Assembly (NCBI GenBank): GCA_949841365.1
Contig: CATKZI010000001.1
Location: 248,001 to 312,000 of the forward strand
Direction of reading: 5' to 3'
DNA length: 64,000 bases
From: an uncultured Candidatus Melainabacteria bacterium
GTDB lineage: Bacteria > Cyanobacteriota > Vampirovibrionia > Gastranaerophilales > Gastranaerophilaceae
Shown: positions 24,335 through 31,182 of the stretch, piece by piece
Layout: each line of letters opens with the position of its first letter
Numbering within the stretch: position 1 is the stretch's first letter
Translations under genes and position numbers: made by a program
The notes under the pieces: model-generated
Told to the model about the DNA's origin: nothing
The model's input: only the letters and a program-made list of their open reading frames with translations
Database searches by the model: none

Positions 24335-25448
24335 TTTGTACAGGCATAATCAAGCAAACGTAATCTTCTTCGTTATTCGGTTTGAACATTGTTGCTGAAA
24401 GCGGTGTGTTCAAGCCTACTTTAACTATGTCACTGTCAATGTTTTTCAATGCTTCCAATACAAATTTGTAGTTGAATGCAATCGTTAATTCTTCACCTGT
24501 ATAATCAATATCAAAATTTTCTTCAGATTTACCGGAATCCGGTGTATCTGCAGTAAGTTTCAAGTTATTATGACTGAATTCAAGTTTTACGATACTTGTT
24601 TTTTCGTTAACCATAATTGATACACGTTCTAAAGCTGAAATCATTTGAGAAACATTTACTAATGCTTCTTTCGGGCTTTCTTGCGGAATTAACTGGTTAT
24701 ATTTCGGGAATTGTCCTGATAATAATCTTGAAACAGTTAATGTTTTTTCTGATTTGATAATAATTTTAGCATCTTGTGTATAAATTTTTACTGCTTCTTC
24801 ATCAATGAACGAACTCATTTTAATAAATTCGTTCAATGTTTTAGACGGAATAATCAATTGTTTTGCATGATTGTCTTTATTATCAATAGTTTCGCGGACT
24901 CTTGCAAGTCTGTTTCCGTCAGTTGATGCAATTTCCATAACATTTGATGAAATATCGCAGACAATACCTGACAAAAGATTGCTTGTTTCGTAGCTAGCAG
25001 CCGCAAAACCTGCTTGTTTAACTGCTTTTACAAAAGGTCTGATTGAAATATCAAAACCTTCTTCTTCTTTAACCTGAACATTTGAAAATTCAGGCGGAAA
25101 TTCTGATGCTGAAATACCAATGATATCAAATTTTGAATTTTGGCAGGTTATATTTACTGTAGTTTCACCTTCGTTCATTTCAAAAGTGATTAATTTGTCG
25201 CCAAGTTTTGATACGATTTCGTTTAGGGTTTTTGAAGGTAATGTAATTTTACCCATCTCTTCCACCTGTGCATCAACTTCTGCAATGACAGTATAATCTA
25301 AATCTGTTGCAACAAGTTTGATTGTAGCTTTATCGATTGTTTCAATTAAAATATTCATCAAAACAGGCTGTAAAGCTTTGACAGATGTAGCTCTTTCAAC
25401 AATCTTAATTCCGTTATATAAATCTTCTTTTTTAACAACAAATTTCAT
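24327..25448 (-). CDS. dnaN: DNA polymerase III beta subunit (sliding clamp)
   Basis: Ring-shaped clamp that holds the replicative polymerase on DNA. The 373-residue protein has the three tandem clamp domains; MKFVVKKEDLYNGIKIVERA opens domain I, SGIVCDISSNVMEIASTDGN lies in domain II, and the C-terminal FNYKFVLEALKNIDSDIVKV to the end YVCLIMPVQIR matches the usual 'MPVRL' tail. RBS AAAAGGGAGTATAAAATG. It sits directly downstream of the probable replication origin. Confidence 0.97.
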   Translation of the reverse strand: MKFVVKKEDLYNGIKIVERATSVKALQPVLMNILIETIDKATIKLVATDLDYTVIAEVDAQVEEMGKITLPSKTLNEIVSKLGDKLITFEMNEGETTVNITCQNSKFDIIGISASEFPPEFSNVQVKEEEGFDISIRPFVKAVKQAGFAAASYETSNLLSGIVCDISSNVMEIASTDGNRLARVRETIDNKDNHAKQLIIPSKTLNEFIKMSSFIDEEAVKIYTQDAKIIIKSEKTLTVSRLLSGQFPKYNQLIPQESPKEALVNVSQMISALERVSIMVNEKTSIVKLEFSHNNLKLTADTPDSGKSEENFDIDYTGEELTIAFNYKFVLEALKNIDSDIVKVGLNTPLSATMFKPNNEEDYVCLIMPVQIR

Positions 25449-25469
25449 TTTATACTCCCTTTTCTTAGA

Positions 25470-25721
25470 TTATATTCTACTGAAAGAATAATTACAATAA
25501 TATAAATAATAATATATATATTAATTAATAATAGTAATAATAAGCTCCAAATATTTGTAGAAAACCAATGGAAACTATTATTATTACTGCATTTATTATT
25601 GTAGAAAATTAAGTAGAAAATTCGTAATAATAATAATGGGAATTGTAGAAAACTCAATTTTCACCAAATTCTTGTAGAAAACTCATGAGTTTTCTACTTC
25701 TTTCTACAATGTTTTCTACAA
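25470..25721. other. Probable chromosomal replication origin (oriC)
   Basis: The 297-bp gap between dnaN and the BioD-like gene holds at least eight 9-mers of the type TTTTCTACA or its complement: exact copies at 25556-25564, 25600-25608, 25644-25652, 25673-25681 and 25712-25720, and one-mismatch copies at 25612-25620, 25690-25698 and 25700-25708. They resemble the cyanobacterial DnaA box TTTTCCACA. A 24-bp perfect palindrome spans 25674-25697. Next to them is a long AT-only stretch (25480-25545) that could melt. In Synechococcus the origin also lies upstream of dnaN. Confidence 0.75.
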
Positions 25722-25745
25722 TCATTTTTCTGTTATTATATTCAT

Positions 25746-26444
25746 ATGTTAGAACTGTATGTTACGGGTGTTGAACAAAAGAACGATAAAATTTTTGCAA
25801 CCACAGGACTTGCTGCAACAATGCAAAGCCTTGGTTACGGTACGGGTGTTTATAAACCTGTAGAAGTTGGTGCACAGGAAAGCGGCGGTTATTTGCAGTC
25901 AAAAGATTTGTTGTTTGTAAAAGCACACGATATACATATTAAAACTTATTTTACTTATTTGTTGAAAGAAGAAATTTCTCCGATACTTTCTGCAGCAAAT
26001 GAAAAAATTATTGTAGAAAAAAATATTATAAATCGTGACTTTGATACAATTAAAAATGAAAATGAATGCTTGATTGTGGACGGGTTGTGGGGGCTTGCAA
26101 CTCCGTACGGTAAAAACTTTTTGGAAGAAGATGTGGTGAAAAGTTTGAATTTACCTTTGCTTTTGACTGTTTCTGCAGAAAATTCGGATTTGAATAACGC
26201 ACTTCTTTCGATTAACAGAGCAAAAGAACTTAATCTTCGCGGAGTTATAGTTAATAATTATAATGAAAATTCTATCAGTAAAAAATTATTGCCAAAAATG
26301 CTTGAAGAATATACTGACGCAAAAGTTTTGGGTACATTACCGCATTTTGAGAATAATGTTTCATCAAGTGATTTAATAACAGAAATTCTAAATGGAGTTG
26401 ATATTGAAAAAGTCTTTGATATCAATATTGCAAAATTGCGGTAA
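25746..26444 (+). CDS. Dethiobiotin synthetase-like protein, degenerate P-loop
   Basis: A 232-residue BioD-type P-loop protein. It keeps the fold signs: LELYVTG at the first strand, YKPVEVGAQ (compare KPVQTG, carrying the substrate-binding Lys), CLIVDGLWGLATPYG (compare VEGAGG) and RGVIVNNYNE. The P-loop itself reads GVEQKNDKI instead of GTDTGVGKT, losing the glycines and the Thr but keeping a Lys. It may still serve biotin synthesis with bioB, or have another role. It starts 25 bp past the origin cluster; no clear RBS is present. Confidence 0.65.
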   Translation: MLELYVTGVEQKNDKIFATTGLAATMQSLGYGTGVYKPVEVGAQESGGYLQSKDLLFVKAHDIHIKTYFTYLLKEEISPILSAANEKIIVEKNIINRDFDTIKNENECLIVDGLWGLATPYGKNFLEEDVVKSLNLPLLLTVSAENSDLNNALLSINRAKELNLRGVIVNNYNENSISKKLLPKMLEEYTDAKVLGTLPHFENNVSSSDLITEILNGVDIEKVFDINIAKLR

Positions 26445-26446
26445 GA

Positions 26447-27292
26447 TTAATTATTAATCGAAAAATAAACTTCTTTAAGACGCTTTTTGCTTATGTGAGT
26501 GTAAAGCTGTGTTGTTGATACATTGCTGTGTCCGAGAAGTTCCTGCACAACCCTTAAATCCGCTCCGTTTTCAAGCAAATGTGTGGCAAAACTGTGACGA
26601 AGTGTGTGAGGTGAAATAGTTTTGTGTAATTTTTTTCCCTGATTGTGGATAAATGTGTAAACTTCCTGACGCGTAATCTCTTTTCCGTGCTCATTTATTA
26701 ATAATTTTGTGGATTTTTTATTACATTTTTGTAAGAAAAAATCACGTTCAGGTAAATATTTTTTTATTGCGCCGATAGCTTTTGTCCCGAGCGGAACAAC
26801 TCTGTCTTTAGAACCTTTTCCCGTACATTCCAAAAATTTTCCTTTTAAGTCGTAATCATTAATTTTCAGGTTTGTAAGTTCCGACACTCTAAGTCCGCAC
26901 CCGTAAAGAAGTTCAACAATTACCGTTTCAAGTTTTGAAAGATTTTGGTTTAGAATATCTTCTATTTCCGCAATACTTATAACTTTTGGAAGTTTTTGCG
27001 GAATTTTAGGCTGTTCAAGAGTCAGGGCGGGATTTGTGTTTATTATTTCATTATTACATGCCCATTTGAAAATTCCGCGGATTGATGCAATTTTGCGCAT
27101 TATACTTGTCGGTGAATACTTTTTTTCATGAAGGTTTCTGATATAAGCATTAATTTGAGTTCTCTGAATATTTTTGAAGTCACCGCAAAAATCCAAAAAA
27201 TCGCTCAAATCTCTCCTGTAAGCATCAAGTGTGTTTTGCGACAAGCCTTTTTCTATTTCCAGATAATCAAGGTATTCGGATAACGTTTGCAT
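26447..27292 (-). CDS. xerD: Tyrosine recombinase XerC/XerD type
   Basis: Site-specific recombinase that resolves chromosome dimers at dif with a partner. The about 281-residue protein has an N-terminal SAM-like core-binding domain (LSEYLDYLEIEKGLSQNTLD) and the catalytic domain with Arg in GCGLRVSELTNL, HTLRHSFATHLL (His-x-x-Arg) and LGHSNVSTTQLYTH with the nucleophilic Tyr near the end. Length is right for Xer. A GTG at 27295 directly precedes the ATG, so the exact start is unsure by one codon. The name XerD rather than XerC is tentative. Confidence 0.85.
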   Translation of the reverse strand: MQTLSEYLDYLEIEKGLSQNTLDAYRRDLSDFLDFCGDFKNIQRTQINAYIRNLHEKKYSPTSIMRKIASIRGIFKWACNNEIINTNPALTLEQPKIPQKLPKVISIAEIEDILNQNLSKLETVIVELLYGCGLRVSELTNLKINDYDLKGKFLECTGKGSKDRVVPLGTKAIGAIKKYLPERDFFLQKCNKKSTKLLINEHGKEITRQEVYTFIHNQGKKLHKTISPHTLRHSFATHLLENGADLRVVQELLGHSNVSTTQLYTHISKKRLKEVYFSINN

Positions 27293-27395
27293 CACTAAAT
27301 TATACTACATATTACGTTTAATGACAATCGGATTTTATATGGTATAATAATGAACAAAATGATATGTTTATCGTTTTATTATCGGAGGGAAAATA

Positions 27396-27866
27396 ATGAA
27401 AAAAATATTATCTTTATTTATAGTAATGATTATGACAGCTGTAATGGCATTTGCAGATGATGCACAGGAAGCTTTAAAATTCTTTAACAGCTATGTAGCT
27501 GCCGCAAATTCATACAGCCCGACAGTTGCAACAATGTATTCACCGAATGCAAAAATTATCAGACAGGTTATCAAACCCGACGGAACTCTGGTAAATGTTA
27601 ACACTGATACTGCAACTTATATTAAACAAATGAAACTTGGTCAGGCAGGCGCAAAACTTAGAGGATACAAAAACACTTACACTAATATCTCTGTTGCAAA
27701 TGCAGGAAACGGCGCGTATAAGGTAAGCTCTTTAAGACAGCCTTCAGGTGAAAATTACAAACTTAAAACATATATGATTGTAAAACGTGAAAACGGTGCT
27801 TGGAAAATTACCGAAGAAATGATGCAGACAAAGGTACAAACATTCTTAAAATACGCAAAGAAATAA
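27396..27866 (+). CDS. Exported NTF2-like small protein
   Basis: A 156-residue protein with a signal peptide (MKKILSLFIVMIMTAVMAFA, cleaved near AFA-DD). The mature part looks like an NTF2/SnoaL-type cone: AQEALKFFNSYVAAANSYSP, then VATMYSPNAKIIRQVIKPDG and a C-terminal strand pair KTYMIVKRENGAWKITEEMM. It is probably periplasmic or secreted; ligand unknown. RBS GGAGGGAAAATAATG. The aroC gene begins 2 bp after its stop. Confidence 0.65.
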   Translation: MKKILSLFIVMIMTAVMAFADDAQEALKFFNSYVAAANSYSPTVATMYSPNAKIIRQVIKPDGTLVNVNTDTATYIKQMKLGQAGAKLRGYKNTYTNISVANAGNGAYKVSSLRQPSGENYKLKTYMIVKRENGAWKITEEMMQTKVQTFLKYAKK

Positions 27867-27868
27867 CT

Positions 27869-28915
27869 ATGCTTACAAAATTCAGATTTTTAACAGCGGG
27901 AGAAAGTCACGGAAAGTGCTTAACCGCAATAATAGAAGGTATTCCGTCAGGGTTTGAAATAGACCCTGACTTTATCAATGCCGAGCTTAAACGCCGTCAG
28001 GGCGGATACGGCAGAGGCGCGAGAATGAATATTGAAAGCGACACCGTAGAAATTACATCAGGTGTTCGCTTCGGCAAGACTCTCGGCTCACCCGTAACGC
28101 TTGTAATCCAAAATAAAGATTGGGAAAACTGGCAAAAGATTATGAGCATTTATCCCAAAGATTTTACCGACGAAAAATCTTTCACAAAATGCCGTCCCGG
28201 ACACGCAGATTATGCAGGAAGCATAAAATATAATGCAAAAGATTTAAGAGATATTCTTGAACGTTCAAGTGCCCGCAAAACAGCAATAGAAGTTGCAGTC
28301 GGTGCGGTTGCAAAACAAATTTTGAAACAATTTGATATTACCTGTTCATCAAGAATTTTACAAATCGGAGATGCAAAAGAAAATTTTGAACAAGAAATCG
28401 ACAGAGCAAAAGAAGCAGGTGATACGTTAGGCGGAAAATTTGAGGTTGTATATGAAAATTTGCCTGTCGGCTTAGGTTCTCATGTTCACTGGGACAGAAT
28501 GCTTGACGGCAAAATTGCACAGGCTGTAATGAGTATTCCTGCCGTAAAATCTGTTACAATCGGCAATCATCATGCATATAAAATGCTTGGAAGCGAATAT
28601 CACGATCAAATGTATCTTGAAAACGGTGAAATTGTCCGCAAAACTAACAATGCAGGCGGTGTGGAAGGCGGAATGACAAACGGAGAACCTCTTGTAGTTA
28701 CAGCTGTGATGAAGCCTATTCCGACATTAAGAAAACCGTTAAATACGGTAGATTTGTCAGAAATGAACGAATGTGAAGCTCATTTTGAGCGTTCAGATAC
28801 CTGTGCGGTTGAAGCATGTTCTGTTGTTGCAGAGGCGAGAATTGCCTGTGTGCTTGCGGATGAGCTGCTTTTGAAATTTGGCGGTGACAGTTTATCAGAA
28901 ATGAAAAAAAGATAG
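27869..28915 (+). CDS. aroC: Chorismate synthase
   Basis: Last step of the shikimate pathway, EPSP to chorismate, using reduced FMN. The about 348-residue protein begins FRFLTAGESHGKCLTAIIEG, the family signature, followed by RRQGGYGRGARMNIESDTVE and CRPGHADYAGSIKYNAKDLR, and ends with SDTCAVEACSVVAEARIACV. ATG 27869 is the correct start; the longer frame from 27800 runs through the previous gene. It is translationally close to the NTF2-like gene. Confidence 0.95.
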   Translation: MLTKFRFLTAGESHGKCLTAIIEGIPSGFEIDPDFINAELKRRQGGYGRGARMNIESDTVEITSGVRFGKTLGSPVTLVIQNKDWENWQKIMSIYPKDFTDEKSFTKCRPGHADYAGSIKYNAKDLRDILERSSARKTAIEVAVGAVAKQILKQFDITCSSRILQIGDAKENFEQEIDRAKEAGDTLGGKFEVVYENLPVGLGSHVHWDRMLDGKIAQAVMSIPAVKSVTIGNHHAYKMLGSEYHDQMYLENGEIVRKTNNAGGVEGGMTNGEPLVVTAVMKPIPTLRKPLNTVDLSEMNECEAHFERSDTCAVEACSVVAEARIACVLADELLLKFGGDSLSEMKKR

Positions 28916-28930
28916 ATATTTTTACGGGTT

Positions 28931-28959
28931 GACAAACCATATATTTTATGTTATAAAAT
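28931..28959 (+). promoter_or_regulatory. Strong sigma70-type promoter
   Basis: TTGACA (28931-28936), a 17-bp spacer and TATAAA (28954-28959), a near-consensus match. It fires towards the 29136 gene but is followed within about 25 bp by a terminator hairpin. Confidence 0.8.
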
Positions 28960-28982
28960 ATGTGGGGTAAATGTATATTTAT

Positions 28983-29010
28983 AAGTCTTGTTATTCGACA
29001 AGACTTTCTC
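28983..29010 (+). terminator. Terminator or attenuator hairpin
   Basis: AAGTCTTGT-TATTCG-ACAAGACTT is followed by TCTCTTTG. Placed just after a strong promoter, it would give an RNA of about 45 nt or attenuate transcription into 29136-29771. It may also end the aroC transcript. The remainder up to 29135 is AT-rich with no gene. Confidence 0.7.
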
Positions 29011-29135
29011 TTTGTTTAAAGTGTGTTTTTTTGATTTGTAAACTTAATGTAACAAATCAAAATTTTTATTAAAGTTTTCCAAAAACATGACCGAGATAAA
29101 AATTACGGACAATATGTTAAATTGGAGGTAATAAA

Positions 29136-29489
29136 TTGAATTCAAAATTAGAAGCAGCAATCGACAGCAATGTTGTTGCAAACGGGATTATGCATGACTT
29201 AATTGATGTCGACCGAATGGAAAAAATGCTGGAATGTGAGCTTAGTTCGTCAGATTTGTTCCGAATTGACTGTGCAATTTTATCGCATTTGAGAGATACA
29301 ACAGATTTTTCACGAGATTTACTTGAACAATTAGAAGCCGGAAAATTTGAAACCGTTATGGTTAAACCCCAAAAATCACTCGATATGGAATTACAAAGTA
29401 TTCAACAAGAAGCTATCATGGATATTACAATGCCAATGCAGCAATTATTTGATGACATGGTAGGGTTGGTGTCAGAAGCGTTAATATAA
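29136..29489 (+). CDS. Acidic helical protein, 117 aa, unknown
   Basis: I do not recognise a family. Start is a TTG supported by TTGGAGGTAATAAATTG, a strong RBS. The protein is Met/Asp/Glu-rich and all-helical, with MHDLIDVDRMEKMLECELSS and LSHLRDTTDFSRDLLEQLEA. Its C-terminal TMPMQQLFDDMVGLVSEAL matches the end of the next protein (TEPIKNLFDDVLNFVSKL), so the two share a C-terminal module. No membrane segment or signal. It probably forms a pair with the neighbour; a role as binding partners is speculation. Confidence 0.6.
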   Translation: MNSKLEAAIDSNVVANGIMHDLIDVDRMEKMLECELSSSDLFRIDCAILSHLRDTTDFSRDLLEQLEAGKFETVMVKPQKSLDMELQSIQQEAIMDITMPMQQLFDDMVGLVSEALI

Positions 29490-29498
29490 GGAGTTCAT

Positions 29499-29771
29499 AT
29501 GAATATAGAAGAAACACTGGAAATTGATTATTCCAAAATTACACCTGTCGATGTATCAGAAACTATGATTTTATCACAAGAGTTACTAGACAAATATGCA
29601 ATTGTTATTGACGAAACCAAGATTGAAAAAATTATTGCAGAAATGCCTGAAGCTCATACAATAACTATGGAAGAAAAACTGCAATATATCAAGAAAATTC
29701 TTGATTATGACGTAACAGAACCTATCAAAAACCTGTTTGATGATGTTTTGAATTTTGTAAGTAAACTGTAA
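29499..29771 (+). CDS. Acidic helical protein, 90 aa, paralogue of previous
   Basis: A 90-residue acidic protein beginning MNIEETLEIDYSKITPVDVS. It shares with its neighbour a C-terminal helix ending NLFDDVLNFVSKL. The middle part (MEEKLQYIKKILDYDVTEPI) is amphipathic. RBS AAGGAGTTCATATG. Both are under the promoter at 28931. The stop directly abuts the convergent der stop. Function unknown. Confidence 0.6.
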   Translation: MNIEETLEIDYSKITPVDVSETMILSQELLDKYAIVIDETKIEKIIAEMPEAHTITMEEKLQYIKKILDYDVTEPIKNLFDDVLNFVSKL

Positions 29772-31100
29772 TTATTTACTTTTCTCTGAACGTTCACGTA
29801 CAGATAATTTTACGGGTGTTCCGAAGAAACCGAAAGCTTCACGCAGTTTGTTTTCGACATAACGTTTATAATGATCTTTCATCAAATCTGCGTTATTTGC
29901 AAAGATTACAATATGCGGAGGCTGAACACCTGTTTGAGTTACATACATGATTTTCAACCGCTTGCCTTTTGAAGATGCAGGCGGATTGAGCATGTAAGCT
30001 TCTTTAATAATTTTGTTCAACAAACCTGTTGAAATACGTTTTGTGCATTCGGCATAAACATTTTCAGCTTCAACAAAGATTTGGTTTAACCTTTGTTTAG
30101 TTACTGCTGAGATATAAATTTTTGGTGCATATTCTAAAAACGGGATATCATTTGCAAGTTTTTTATTATATTGGTTAATTGTATTTGACTGCTTGTCTTC
30201 AATCAAATCCCATTTGTTAATCGCAATAATAATCCCTTTGCCTGCTTCTGTGATAATAGATGCAATTTTTTTGTCCTGGTCTGAAATTCCTTCTTTTGCA
30301 TCAATTACAAGAAGTGCAACGTCGCAATCTCTGATAGAACGGATTGCACGGTCTACGGCAAATTTTTCAACGCCCCAGTCGACTTTTGCTTTTTTTCTGA
30401 TACCTGCAGTATCAACAATAATAAATTCTCTGTCTTTATAAGTTATTGAACTGTCGATGCTGTCGCGGGTTGTGCCTGAAACATCAGAAACAATTACACG
30501 GTTTTCATTTAATAAAGCGTTTACGATAGAAGATTTTCCCGCATTTGGTCGTCCGACAATTGCAATTTTAATTGTATTATCTTCTTCTTGTTCAATATCG
30601 CGTTCAAAATCTTCTGTCACAAGGTCTAACAAATCCCCTACACCGCCGGAGCCGTGAAGTGCCGAAATACCGATAGGTTCACCGATTGCAAGTGAATAGA
30701 AATCATTTACCATAAGCAAGCTTTCTGGATTATCCGATTTGTTAACCGCTAAAAATACAGGTTTTCCCGACTGGCGCAAAATGTTTGCAATATCATAATC
30801 TACAGGGTTAACACCTTCTTTTCCGTCAACGATAAAAATAATTTTATCAGCTTCTTCGCAGGCAATTTTTGCCTGATCAAAAATAGAAAGCATAATTTCA
30901 TCTTCATCACCGGGGATAATTCCGCCCGTGTCGATTACGGTGAAAATTTTATTTTGCCATTCGACGTCAAAATAAATTCTGTCGCGCGTAACCCCCGGTA
31001 AATCGTCAACGATAGAGTTTCTTGTACCTATCAAACGATTTACAAATGTTGATTTTCCGACGTTTGGACGTCCTACTATTGCTACAATCGGTTTACTCAT
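29772..31100 (-). CDS. der: Ribosome assembly GTPase Der (EngA)
   Basis: Double GTPase needed for 50S ribosome assembly. The 442-residue protein has two G domains: the first with GRPNVGKST, DTGG and NKSD; the second with GRPNAGKSS, DTAG and NKWD, and a C-terminal KH-like domain (KIMYVTQTGVQPPHIVIFAN then FGFFGTPVKLSVRERS). The order and length match Der exactly. It is convergent with the 29499 gene. Confidence 0.97.
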   Translation of the reverse strand: MSKPIVAIVGRPNVGKSTFVNRLIGTRNSIVDDLPGVTRDRIYFDVEWQNKIFTVIDTGGIIPGDEDEIMLSIFDQAKIACEEADKIIFIVDGKEGVNPVDYDIANILRQSGKPVFLAVNKSDNPESLLMVNDFYSLAIGEPIGISALHGSGGVGDLLDLVTEDFERDIEQEEDNTIKIAIVGRPNAGKSSIVNALLNENRVIVSDVSGTTRDSIDSSITYKDREFIIVDTAGIRKKAKVDWGVEKFAVDRAIRSIRDCDVALLVIDAKEGISDQDKKIASIITEAGKGIIIAINKWDLIEDKQSNTINQYNKKLANDIPFLEYAPKIYISAVTKQRLNQIFVEAENVYAECTKRISTGLLNKIIKEAYMLNPPASSKGKRLKIMYVTQTGVQPPHIVIFANNADLMKDHYKRYVENKLREAFGFFGTPVKLSVRERSEKSK

Positions 31101-31182
31101 AGAATAAATTGTAACACAAAATTAACATGCAGGCAAAAATTAATATTCACAGATATTATATTTTTTGAAAGGTAGTTTAAAC

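Noticed and set aside
25445-25657. Open frame of 70 codons upstream of dnaN on the minus strand
   Set aside because: It is low-complexity (Ile/Leu/Asn-rich), lies on the putative origin and has no RBS.
26447-27292. Tyrosine recombinase considered as the phage integrase
   Set aside because: It is 17 kb from the phage block, matches Xer proteins in length and motifs, and has no attachment-site context.
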